Assembly (NCBI RefSeq): GCF_002154335.2
Contig: NZ_MTPX02000009.1
Coordinates: 39,696-103,695, forward strand
Direction of reading: 5' to 3'
DNA length: 64,000 nucleotides
Source: Actinomyces ruminis
Lineage (GTDB): Bacteria; Actinomycetota; Actinomycetes; Actinomycetales; Actinomycetaceae
A program made the position numbers and the translations under genes. The notes beneath the pieces were generated by a model. That model did not search any database. It worked only from the letters and a program-made list of their open reading frames with translations, and was not told the origin of the DNA. This document shows, in pieces, positions 9,934 through 18,197 of the stretch; the first letter of the stretch is position 1; every line of letters begins with the position of its first letter.

Positions 9934-12900
9934 CTATGCGACCTTCTTTACCAGCAGGTTGTCCACGCGCAGCGTGAGCTCGGATGAGTCAGCCTTCCCC
10001 GAGGTGAAAGTGATGATTCCAACCGACCCTGGGTCAGCCAGCGCAGCGTCCTCGTCGGTGACCTCGATTCCCCAGTCCTGGGGCTCCTCGACCTCACCGA
10101 TCCAGGCCTTGGTCCGCAGATCCGTGGATTCTGCCCCGTCCGCAACGAACCGCACATGAAGGGCCTGACCTGCACTGTAGGTTCCTGTGACACGAGCGGT
10201 GCCGAGCGTGGTCTGTGTCGCACCGATCTTCTTGGAGAGCGTCATCAGCACGCCGCCCGTTGGAGCGATGTCGAATTGCACCTGGTAGCGTCCGGCGGAG
10301 TTGGCGCGGGCCACATAGGTCACATAAGCCGCAGCCCCGGTGGGCATCTGGTCGAGAACGATATCAACAGTGGAGTCGGTGGATGTCGAATCAACGACCG
10401 GCGATGATACCGAGTTCGCCGTGCCCGCACCGGTCATTGTCATCAGGCCGGCTGATCCGTCCACCGACATACGGCTCACACCGTAGTTGGCAGTCCAGAC
10501 GGCCCCGGAATCCGTGGTGCCCCAGCCCCTGCCGGTCTCACGCGTGAACGAGTCGGAGATGAGCACGCCATCCGCCAACGCGCCCGCTGCGTCCTGCCCG
10601 CCGTCGGGATCGGTCTGCTCTGCGGGATCCTGGTTCGGCAGCTCACCGGTCGTCCCGAGGGTGTGGTGGGCGGCCACCTGCTGGGCGCTCAGTGCCTTCC
10701 CGTAAACGGCGACCTCATCGATCGACCCGGCCAAGTAACCGCTCGAGCCCGCATTGGGCAGCCCCGAGTTGGTGTCGCCACCAATACGCCAGTACCCGGT
10801 GTAGGACTGGCCCGAGGTCATCGCAGCATCCGATGCCACAGCCTCGCCATCTAGATAAAGTACGGAGCCAGTCGTTGGATCAGTGGTGGCGACGACGTGG
10901 TGCCAGGCATTGTCGTTATATCCCGCCGCGGAGGAGATCACCTTGGTGGAGCCCGGGTACAGCATGTAGGTGACGGTCCCGTTGTTGCTCAGGTAGAGCA
11001 TGCGATCCTTGTTGCCGCTCTCGGCGTCGCTGCGGGAGGAGAATCCGACGATCTCCCCGCCACTAGTGCTACTAGTGCGGAACCAGGCCTCGACGGTGAA
11101 TGCAGCCGGGGCTGTCGATGCGGAGGTCTGCGCCGCCCAGGACGAACTCTGCCCCCGGTTCCGGTTCCACCAGTTCCACCAGTTCCCGTTGCCGCTGCTG
11201 GGCGAGAAAGTGACCGATGCTCCCTGGGTGAGGAAGCTCTGCGCTCCAGTGGTATAGCTGGATCCGCGGTAAGTCATATTCTTGCCGCCCAAGACGTCAG
11301 CGGCCGTGTTAGCCCCTGAGGCGTCGTCAAGCGGCCAGTAGTTGACCGCTCCGTCACCGATCACTTGTTTGCCGTAGTCGGCCATTCCCTGCCCCTCACC
11401 GGCGGTGACGGTGACCCAGTCGGAACGGGTCGACGCCCCCCAAGGGTCAGTGACCACAACAACATACTGGTGGGTTGATCCCGGGTCGACGGTATCGGCC
11501 GCGGCCAGCGTAGGCAGCTCCCAGAAGCCCGCCGTCACGTCCTGCACGGAGATCGGCTCGCTGTCCAGGCTGTCGCGGTAGACGGCGTAGGAGAGTGTCT
11601 TGTCATCGCGGTCCCAGTTGGCGGAGAAGCTGAGACTGACCATGCCGGCAGCCGGGCTGCTCGCCGACAGCTTGTAGCTGCCGCCCTTGTTCACGGGTCC
11701 CTGCTCATTGGGAGCGAGGTCACGTCGCGCAAAGCGGGTCAGTCCTTGCTGGGACTCCCCGTTAACGGCGGTGAACTCACCTCCGTAGACAATGTAGTCA
11801 TTGTTCCCGTCAACCGACCATGTTGCCTGCCCGAGCCCCGTGTAGGTGCCGGGGGTGAAGTCGGGGTACCAGTTGAGGTTCGTGGTGGCCGGCTGTCCGG
11901 CGAAGTTGTAGTAGCCGGAGGCCGTGTTGGTACCGACGACGCCCGTCGCATGGTTGGCATAGGCAAGCGCGTAATGGTAGTTCTTGGTGTTGTCGGGGAA
12001 ACCGCCAATATTTGAGCAGTCATGCGCGTGGTTCGCCGCATAGACGACGTCACCGCTGGGGAACACGCTGTATGAGTCTCCATGGCAGTCGGCGATGTAC
12101 GCCACATCTCCGGTTGTCCAGTCGGCGCGGAACACGCCCTCCAAGTTCCCGTGTGAACGGTTCTGGGTGTAGGCGGCGCCGTACAGCCCCTGCTCGTCCG
12201 CCTTCAGATCCATGATGCCGCCATAGGTATTGCCGGACTTGACCACGGAGGTGAGGTTGTTCTGGCGCACACTGCCGTCCTGCTCCAGGATGGCCATGCC
12301 GTAACCGGGGCTGGTGGAGCCGTTGACCGAGGTGAACGAGCCTCCGATGGCCACTCCGGTGCCGTTCGGCTCAGCGGCGATCGTACGCACGCTGAAGTCG
12401 GGGATGTCCGCCTTAAGGTCCAGAAGCTTCTTGGTCGTCAGATCCACGGCGGCGAAGCGCAGCCGCTCCTGGTTGTTCACCTGGGTAAAGGCCCCGCCGA
12501 TGTACAGCGTCGAGCCGTCGGATGACACCTCCACGGCGAACACCTTGGCGTTCGCCGCCGCCGTGAGGGGCTTGCGCTCGGCCGTGACGGGATCTATCGC
12601 CGCGACCCTCCACACGGTCTCACCATTCACCTGAGAGAAGGCCCCGCCGATGAAGAGGCGGGAGCCGTCGGGCATAGCCGCGATCGATTGAATCGCTCCG
12701 TTGGTCTGCGGAGCCCAGTCGAGCAGATCCCCGGTGGTGATGTCATAGGCGAGAGCGTTCGCCCGGGTGACTGTGGAGTCGGAGCCCGCCGGTTGGACGG
12801 TGGTGAACTCGCCTACGACGTACACGGTGTTGCCGACGACAACCTGATCGCGTACGACCCCGTTGACGACCTGCGGGGTCGGGAGCGCATCGGCAGAGAC

Positions 12901-13032
12901 GGTGTCCGACAGCACTTCCGCCGCATCACCCTCCGCGGCCTGAGCCGACGTTGAGGCCATTACCGGCAAGACCACTAGCGAAGATGTGACTAGCAGCGCC
13001 AAGGCACGGCGAAGCAGACCGACGTGTTTCAC
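9934..13032 (-). CDS. Secreted LamG-domain protein with propeller, FN3 and a shared C-terminal beta module
   Basis: 1,032 residues from a GTG start at 13032, chosen because GGAGG lies four bases upstream and a signal peptide follows directly (VKHVGLLRRALALLVTSSLV, cleavage near AQAA). Domains: a beta-propeller-like region of delta-60-type repeats (about 50-470, with repeated VGGAFTQVNG-type motifs), an FN3-like segment (470-570), a LamG/concanavalin-A-like jelly roll (about 590-800, with VEAWFRT, WHHVVATTD and DEVAVYGKAL), a short Pro/Gln/Asp linker, and a 200-residue C-terminal module that also ends the beta-helix protein at 21002-23777. It is probably an exported glycan-binding protein. No sortase motif, membrane anchor or catalytic motif was found. 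A Trp/Asn-rich stretch (NWWNWWNRNRGQ) interrupts the LamG domain. Confidence 0.85.
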   Translation of the reverse strand: MKHVGLLRRALALLVTSSLVVLPVMASTSAQAAEGDAAEVLSDTVSADALPTPQVVNGVVRDQVVVGNTVYVVGEFTTVQPAGSDSTVTRANALAYDITTGDLLDWAPQTNGAIQSIAAMPDGSRLFIGGAFSQVNGETVWRVAAIDPVTAERKPLTAAANAKVFAVEVSSDGSTLYIGGAFTQVNNQERLRFAAVDLTTKKLLDLKADIPDFSVRTIAAEPNGTGVAIGGSFTSVNGSTSPGYGMAILEQDGSVRQNNLTSVVKSGNTYGGIMDLKADEQGLYGAAYTQNRSHGNLEGVFRADWTTGDVAYIADCHGDSYSVFPSGDVVYAANHAHDCSNIGGFPDNTKNYHYALAYANHATGVVGTNTASGYYNFAGQPATTNLNWYPDFTPGTYTGLGQATWSVDGNNDYIVYGGEFTAVNGESQQGLTRFARRDLAPNEQGPVNKGGSYKLSASSPAAGMVSLSFSANWDRDDKTLSYAVYRDSLDSEPISVQDVTAGFWELPTLAAADTVDPGSTHQYVVVVTDPWGASTRSDWVTVTAGEGQGMADYGKQVIGDGAVNYWPLDDASGANTAADVLGGKNMTYRGSSYTTGAQSFLTQGASVTFSPSSGNGNWWNWWNRNRGQSSSWAAQTSASTAPAAFTVEAWFRTSSTSGGEIVGFSSRSDAESGNKDRMLYLSNNGTVTYMLYPGSTKVISSAAGYNDNAWHHVVATTDPTTGSVLYLDGEAVASDAAMTSGQSYTGYWRIGGDTNSGLPNAGSSGYLAGSIDEVAVYGKALSAQQVAAHHTLGTTGELPNQDPAEQTDPDGGQDAAGALADGVLISDSFTRETGRGWGTTDSGAVWTANYGVSRMSVDGSAGLMTMTGAGTANSVSSPVVDSTSTDSTVDIVLDQMPTGAAAYVTYVARANSAGRYQVQFDIAPTGGVLMTLSKKIGATQTTLGTARVTGTYSAGQALHVRFVADGAESTDLRTKAWIGEVEEPQDWGIEVTDEDAALADPGSVGIITFTSGKADSSELTLRVDNLLVKKVA

Positions 13033-13214
13033 ACAACCTCCAGAGTTGGGTGGGGAGAGACGGGCTGGCAAGTCTCGGCAAGGCATCCCGCCGGGTCCCG
13101 TCGAAGATGAAGTATGGGCATATGAAACGCCGTACGGAACCATTTCGTAACACGACCTCGTCCGACTGCGCCCCAACCGATACGTCGAGATATTCTCGAC
13201 TCCAAACCGTGATT

Positions 13215-13838
13215 TTAGGAGGTGGGTGCGGCGCCCTGGAACACCGCCGCCCGGCTCTGCGCCCCCAGGTCGACCACGATACTGATTTCTCCGCGTAGTT
13301 CCTGCGGAACCACGAAGGCCATGTCGATAGTCACGGCCTGCCCCGGGGCAAGGGATGCCGGGATCTGGTCCGAGGCCGAGAGCATCTGTGACGCGGGGAC
13401 ATCCTCCTCACCCGCCGCCACCGTGACCACGAGCCCGGTGAGTGACAGCTCCTCGGCGCCGGTGTTCGCCACCGTAACGGGGATGATGATGCCGTCGCCG
13501 GAGACCTCGTCGGGAAGTGCGGCGTCGAGATGCCGACTGCTCAGCTCGCCGATGGCCACGGTGGCGGAGTCCTCGAGCGCAACCGGCTGCGTCAACTCAA
13601 CCGGGTCGAGCCAGTCGGCACTCAGGTCGCCCTCGGCGAGCGCCTGCTCCTGATCATCCGGGGCCGGCGACGGGATTACGGCGCCGGTGGGAACCGCGGC
13701 TGGCCTTGCTGTGGACTGCGTCGGCGCGGCGGTGGATGCGGCCGACGCATCCGCCGATGTGGTGTCAGTGGAGTTGGAGCAGGCGGCTGCCAGCAGGAGG
13801 GGCAGAATCAGCGCTCCGGAGTAACGAATCATCTTCAC
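13215..13838 (-). CDS. Putative lipoprotein (DUF4352-like beta-sandwich)
   Basis: 207 residues. A short signal ends in the lipobox LAAAC (cysteine about residue 20), followed by a Ser/Thr/Ala-rich spacer. The C-terminal half (about 70-207) has a DUF4352-like pattern: EDSATVAIGEL, then IPVTVANTGAEELSLTGLVV, then LAPGQAVTIDMAFVVPQE, as in immunoglobulin-like lipoproteins of Gram-positive bacteria. Function is unknown; such proteins sit on the outer face of the membrane. It lies 182 bp downstream of the LamG gene start on the same strand and is probably transcribed separately, divergently from the leader ORF and GT2 at 13917-14965. Confidence 0.75.
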   Translation of the reverse strand: MKMIRYSGALILPLLLAAACSNSTDTTSADASAASTAAPTQSTARPAAVPTGAVIPSPAPDDQEQALAEGDLSADWLDPVELTQPVALEDSATVAIGELSSRHLDAALPDEVSGDGIIIPVTVANTGAEELSLTGLVVTVAAGEEDVPASQMLSASDQIPASLAPGQAVTIDMAFVVPQELRGEISIVVDLGAQSRAAVFQGAAPTS

Positions 13839-13916
13839 GGGCTAAACGGTATAGGAATACGGGTGCATGTACCGTGTGAACGTGCGCCCCGGCCCGAGTC
13901 GCCCAAGGAGTTGAGT

Positions 13917-13967
13917 ATGTACCTTGCCCGCCTTCTCCCCGCACTGCATAGGCACCCCTGGCGATGA
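13917..13967 (+). CDS. 16-codon leader ORF coupled to the glycosyltransferase gene
   Basis: ATG 13917 has a strong AAGGAG ribosome site at 13905-13910 (spacing 6) and encodes MYLARLLPALHRHPWR. Its TGA overlaps the ATG of the downstream glycosyltransferase in an ATGA junction at 13964-13967. The glycosyltransferase start has no good ribosome site of its own, so this small ORF probably delivers ribosomes to it. Whether the peptide has a role of its own, for example sensing arginine or histidine supply, is not known. Confidence 0.55.
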   Translation: MYLARLLPALHRHPWR

Positions 13968-14965
13968 CGGAATCCAGCGTGCACGCTACGGTCGCGATCC
14001 TCACCTTCCACCGCCCGAAGCAGGTGCGCGAAACGGTGCGGCTGATCCACGACCAGACCGCTGCCGCTCCGCCGTGGTGCGAAGTTGACGTACTTGTGGT
14101 GGACAACGATCCGGCCGCTTCGGGCAAAGAGGCCATCGAGGCGCTGGGGCTGCCCGCGGTCCGCTGCGTCATCGAGCCGGTGCCGGGCATCTCCGCGGGC
14201 CGCAACCGCGCCCTGGACGAGGTATCAGCCTCGGGAGGTGATCTGCTGCTGTTCATCGACGACGACGGCACTCCCGCCCCGGGGTGGCTGGAGCGCATGT
14301 TGGAGCGGTGGCGGGAGACGGGCGCCGCCGCCGTCGCCGGATGGGTCGACACACGTTATCGGACTCGCCCCTCCCCGTGGATCCGTGCCGGGGGATTCTT
14401 CGAACGGCGTCGCTTCGCCGACGGCGCTGAGCGCCCGGCGGCCGCCTGTGGAAACCTCTTGCTCGATCTGCGCCAGCTCGGCGATCTCCGCTTCAGCACG
14501 GCCCTGGGGCTGTCCGGCGGGGAGGACACGCTGTTGACTCGCACCCTGGTGGCGCGGGGTGGGCGCATTGTCTTCGCCCGCGATGCGGTCGTCGTCGACC
14601 AGGTAGCGCCCGATCGCGTTACCCGCCGTTGGGTTCTCGCTCGCCAGCTCAGCCACGGCAATACCGCCGGCCTGCTCGACCTGCATTTCGGCGCTGGTCC
14701 GCTGACGCGAGCGCGTGTGCTGGCAGGCGGAGCGGGCAGGGTCGTCGTCGGCCTGGCCCGGGCCGGCTGGGGAGCGGTGACCCGCGATCTGCGCACGGAT
14801 GCTAGGGGCTGGCGTCTGGCGGCCCGTGGGGCCGGCATGGCATTAGCCGGTCTGGGACTGTCCTGGAATGAGTACGCGCGTACTGTGCGACCGCTGAGCC
14901 GACTGGTGCGGGCGCCCCGCTCCCTTGCCCCAGGTTCCTTCCACCGCGAGGAGGACACACGATGA
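13964..14965 (+). CDS. Family 2 glycosyltransferase
   Basis: 333 residues of the GT-A fold. The N-terminus VAILTFHRPKQVRETV, the nucleotide-binding VDNDP (about residues 46-50) and the metal-binding FIDDDGTP (about 98-105) are clear, followed by the acceptor-side stretch LGLSGGEDTLLTRTLVARG with the likely catalytic acid. The C-terminal 100 residues carry amphipathic or membrane-proximal helices. It would transfer a sugar from a nucleotide donor to the lipid-linked repeat unit. Its closest relative in the window is the GT2 at 23847-24794 on the other strand. It overlaps the deacetylase gene by four bases (ATGA), so the two are co-translated. Confidence 0.88.
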   Translation: MTESSVHATVAILTFHRPKQVRETVRLIHDQTAAAPPWCEVDVLVVDNDPAASGKEAIEALGLPAVRCVIEPVPGISAGRNRALDEVSASGGDLLLFIDDDGTPAPGWLERMLERWRETGAAAVAGWVDTRYRTRPSPWIRAGGFFERRRFADGAERPAAACGNLLLDLRQLGDLRFSTALGLSGGEDTLLTRTLVARGGRIVFARDAVVVDQVAPDRVTRRWVLARQLSHGNTAGLLDLHFGAGPLTRARVLAGGAGRVVVGLARAGWGAVTRDLRTDARGWRLAARGAGMALAGLGLSWNEYARTVRPLSRLVRAPRSLAPGSFHREEDTR

Positions 14966-15683
14966 CCATGAAATCAATGCTCAGGCGGCCTGCGGACGCC
15001 CTCCTCGGCCCCGCGCTCGGCTCGGTGATGAGCGTGCGCACCCGCACCCCGCAGGTGATTCTGACCTTCGACGACGGCCCCCTGCCGGGCAGCACCGAGC
15101 CGCTGGCCGCGGTACTGGCCGCTCACGACGCCCATGCCACCTTCTTCATGCTGCTGACGCGGGCGCGACGCAGCCCCGGCCTGGTTCAGGAACTTGTGCG
15201 GGCCGGCCACGAGATCGCGCTGCACGGCATGGACCACCGCCGGGTAACGACGCTCCGCCGCCGGGAACTCACGCCGTGGCTGCGGGACGCGCGCGCGGAG
15301 CTCGAGGACATCGCCGGAGTACCCGTGCGCTGGTTCCGGCCACCCCACGGCGCGCAGTCCCCGCGCAGCCGTCTGGCCGCGGCGGCGGCGGGGCTGACGA
15401 CTGTTCTGTGGTCCGGCACGACTTGGGACTGGAAGGATGTCTCTCACGAGCAGCGCGTCGCGCGAGCCATGGGCGACGCCGTCCCCGGGGCGATCCTGCT
15501 TGCCCACGACGGCGCTGCTGACGCCACCGACCTGGCGACGGAGACGGCTGTGAGCGGGTCGATAAGGAGACGCTGCTGTCCGAGGTGCTGGCGGGCCTAG
15601 AGGAACGCGACCTGTCTGCGGTGTCACTGGGAACAGCGCTGGCTGGGGGCACCCCGGTCCGTCGGCTGAGTTTCTCGCACTAA
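14962..15683 (+). CDS. Polysaccharide deacetylase (NodB homology, CE4), frame break near the 3' end
   Basis: About 240 residues with the CE4 motifs in order: TFDDGPLPGS (motif 1, catalytic and metal Asp), HGMDH (motif 2, metal His pair), RWFRPPHGAQ (motif 3), WSGTTWDWKD (motif 4) and ILLAHDG (motif 5). It removes acetyl groups from N-acetylated sugars. No signal peptide or membrane anchor is visible, so it may act on cytosolic or lipid-linked intermediates rather than on peptidoglycan. The frame breaks near 15556; restoring one base extends it with VDKETLLSEVLAGLEERDLS to a TAA at 15683. Coupled to the upstream GT2 by an ATGA overlap. Confidence 0.87.
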
Positions 15684-15697
15684 GGGCGCTAAGACGC

Positions 15698-15717
15698 GCC
15701 GACTCCCGTCGGTCGGC
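15698..15717. terminator. Short hairpin between convergent deacetylase and prs genes
   Basis: GCCGAC (15698-15703) pairs with GTCGGC (15712-15717) in the 39-bp gap between two converging stops. The stem is short and lacks a T-run, so termination is only plausible. Confidence 0.35.
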
Positions 15718-15722
15718 CGCGT

Positions 15723-16697
15723 TCAGGACTCGAACAGGCTGGTCACCGAGCCGTCGTCGAAGACGGCCTTGATGGCGCGCGCCAGCAGCGGCGCGATCGG
15801 CAACACGGTCAGGGCGTCGAAGCGCTTGCCCATGTTGATGGGGAGGGTGTCGGTGACGACGACCTCGCGGGCCCCGCAGGTGGACAGGCGCTCGACGGCG
15901 GGGCCGGAGAGCACCCCATGGGTGGCGGCGACGATGACGTCCTTGGCGCCGGAAGCCAGCAGCACCTGCACCGCCTTGGCGATGGTGCCACCGGTGTCGA
16001 TCATGTCATCCACCAGCACGCAGGAGCGGCCCTCCACCTCACCGACCACGCGGTTGGCCACGGATTCGTTGGGCCGGGTGATGTCGCGGGTCTTGTGGAC
16101 AAAGGCGAGTGGCACCCCGCCCATGGCGTTGGCCCAGCGCTCGGCCACGCGGATACGTCCAGCGTCCGGGGAGACTACGGCGGCGTTGGCTACATCGATG
16201 CGACGGCGGATGTAGTCGACCAGCACGGGCTGGGCCCACAGGTGGTCCCAGGGGCCGTCGAAGAAGCCCTGCTCCTGGCTGGAGTGCAGGTCTACGCTCA
16301 TAATGCGGTCGGCGCCGGCGGTCTTGTACAGGTCGGCGACCAGGCGCCCGGAGATGGGCTCCCGCCCCAGGTGCTTCTTGTCCTGCCGGGCGTAGGGGTA
16401 GAAGGGGGCGACCACGGTGATGCGCTTGGCGGAGGCACGCTTGAGTGCATCCACCATAATCAGCTGCTCCATGAGCCAGTCGTTGACCCGATCGCCGTGG
16501 GACTGCATGACGAACACGTCGCAGCCGCGCACGGACTCGTTGAAACGCACGTAGGTCTCACCGTTGGCGAAGTCGTAGGCCGTGGAGGACAGCACCTCCG
16601 TGCCGAGCTCTGCGGCCACGTCCTGGGCGAGCTGCGGGTGAGCCCTGCCCGAGACGATGACGAGCCGCTTCTCGCCCTTGGTGATGATGCCGGTCAT
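15723..16697 (-). CDS. prs: Ribose-phosphate pyrophosphokinase
   Basis: Makes PRPP from ribose 5-phosphate and ATP for nucleotide, His and Trp synthesis. The 324-residue protein has the family's usual length. It shows VIVSGRAHPQLAQDVA at the N-terminus, VRGCDVFVMQSH, the divalent-metal/ATP site VDLHSSQEQGFFDGPWDHL, and the PRPP loop CVLVDDMIDTGGT. ATG 16697 is preferred over in-frame codons upstream because MTGIITKGEKRL matches the family start and GAGAGG lies nine bases before it. It follows glmU on the same strand by 65 bp, the standard actinobacterial glmU-prs pair. The frame is intact. Confidence 0.97.
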   Translation of the reverse strand: MTGIITKGEKRLVIVSGRAHPQLAQDVAAELGTEVLSSTAYDFANGETYVRFNESVRGCDVFVMQSHGDRVNDWLMEQLIMVDALKRASAKRITVVAPFYPYARQDKKHLGREPISGRLVADLYKTAGADRIMSVDLHSSQEQGFFDGPWDHLWAQPVLVDYIRRRIDVANAAVVSPDAGRIRVAERWANAMGGVPLAFVHKTRDITRPNESVANRVVGEVEGRSCVLVDDMIDTGGTIAKAVQVLLASGAKDVIVAATHGVLSGPAVERLSTCGAREVVVTDTLPINMGKRFDALTVLPIAPLLARAIKAVFDDGSVTSLFES

Positions 16698-16762
16698 GAC
16701 GTGGTTCCTCTCTCGTGGCCGGTGCGGTACCGATATTCTGTGCGAGGATAAGCCGTTTCGCG

Positions 16763-17757
16763 TCACTGCCCGGTGACGGCGTCGCCGTCGAGCAGACTGA
16801 AGGGGGCGACGACGGCTCCCGCCGGGATGTCCACGTCCGTCAGCACTGAGTAGGGGCCGACGACGACGCCCTCACCGATGCGGGTGGTCCCGCACAGCAG
16901 GACACCGGGTTCCAGGCGGACGTCGCGGGCGAGTTCGACGGTGACGTCCACCCCAGGTGCCGGCCGGGTCGACCACGCCGACGCCCTGTTCCATCCAGTG
17001 CGAGAGCACGCGCCGGTTGAGCTCGGCGCCGAGAGAGGCGAGCTGGGCGCGGTCGTTGCAGCCCTCGACGAGCCAGTGGTCGGTGACAGCCAGGGCCGAG
17101 GTAGCGCGGCCCTCGCGGTGCGCATGGGCGACGACGTCGGTGAGGTAGACCTCGCCCTGGTCATTGTCGGTCCCCAAGGTGGCCAGAGCTCGACGCAGGT
17201 GAGCGGCATCGAAGACGTACACACCGGCATTGACCTCGTTGATGGCGAGCTGGGCCGGGGTGGCGTCGCGCTGCTCGACGATTCCGGTTACGGCGCCGTC
17301 GTCGTCGCGCAGTATGCGCCCATAGCCGGTGGGGTCGTCCAACACGGTGGTGAGCACGGTTACGGCATCGTCATGCCCTGCGTGCTGGCGCACGAGCGCC
17401 TGCAAGGTGTCGGCGTCCAGGAGCGGGACGTCGCCGCTGGTGACCACCACCGGCCCGGTCAGATCCTCAGGCAGGGCCGCCAGCCCGCAGGCCACCGCGC
17501 GGCCGGTGCCGGGAATCTCATCCTGATCGGCAGGCAGGGCGTCCGGGGCGAACTCGGCGAGCGCAGCCACTACCGCATCACGTTGGTGACGCACCACGAC
17601 CACCAGATGTTCGGGCGCGAGCCGCGGGCGGCGACGACGGCATGCTCCAGCAGGCTGCGCCCACCAATTCGGTGCAGCACCTTGGCAGGGACGAGCGCAT
17701 GCGAGTGCCCTTGCCGGCGGCCATAACGATGACGGCGGCGGGGGAGGTGGAAACCAC
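16763..17757 (-). CDS. glmU: GlmU-type UDP-GlcNAc pyrophosphorylase lacking most of the acetyltransferase domain (frame broken)
   Basis: The N-terminal pyrophosphorylase domain is complete: VIVMAAGKGTRMRSSLPKVLH, VVVTSGDVPLLDADTL, GYGRILRDDDG, EVNAGVYVFDA and the linker helix (VEGCNDRAQLASLGAELNRR). The left-handed beta-helix then begins (DPAGTWVDVTVELARDV) but stops after a few hexapeptide turns at TGA 16763, for a total near 330 residues against about 460-495 for full-length GlmU. Only 65 bp separate this stop from prs, so the acetyltransferase half cannot be hidden by a nearby break. Breaks near 17685 and 17622 each fit a missing C; one near 16953 fits an extra G or two missing bases. Start GTG 17757 follows AGAAGAGG. 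A short form needs another source of GlcN-1-P acetyltransferase. Confidence 0.85.
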
Positions 17758-17914
17758 GGGTCCTCTTCTCAGTGGATCTCAAGGTGGGGCTCAAGGCCGC
17801 TGGCGGCCCAGCGGGGCCATCCTACGTCGCCTGTCACCAGGCCCCAACCCGATCCACATACCGTCTATGCCGCCTATGCCGCCGACATGGCTATGTAGCG
17901 TCGCGTCAGCTCGG

Positions 17915-17986
17915 TTCCGCCCCCAGGATTCGAACCCGGCTCTCAAGGCTCCAAAGGCCTGCGTGCTGCCTCTACACCAGGGCGGA
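17915..17986 (-). tRNA. tRNA-Gln (anticodon TTG)
   Basis: The minus strand folds as a 72-nt tRNA: acceptor TCCGCCC pairs with GGGCGGA, the T arm is CCGGG-TTCGAAT-CCTGG, and the anticodon loop is CTTTGGA, giving anticodon TTG (codon CAA). The D arm TGGTGTAGAGGCAGCA is typical of bacterial tRNA-Gln. The terminal CCA is not fully encoded. It stands just upstream of glmU, the position known in mycobacteria. Confidence 0.93.
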
Positions 17987-18197
17987 AGAGCGCCGACGGC
18001 CGATCGTGCGGCCGGGCGCCGGCATAGTTTCTCATACTCTCGCCGCCGCTTCTCCTGCGTCTCAACCTCGCAACCTACCATTGCACTTTAACAACACGAT
18101 TGTCTACGTTCCTTAGTCATCCACTAGCGCGGGTCCGCAATCGGCCACGCGATTGCATAGCACATACAAGCCGCTCAGGATGCGACAGGAGGACCCG

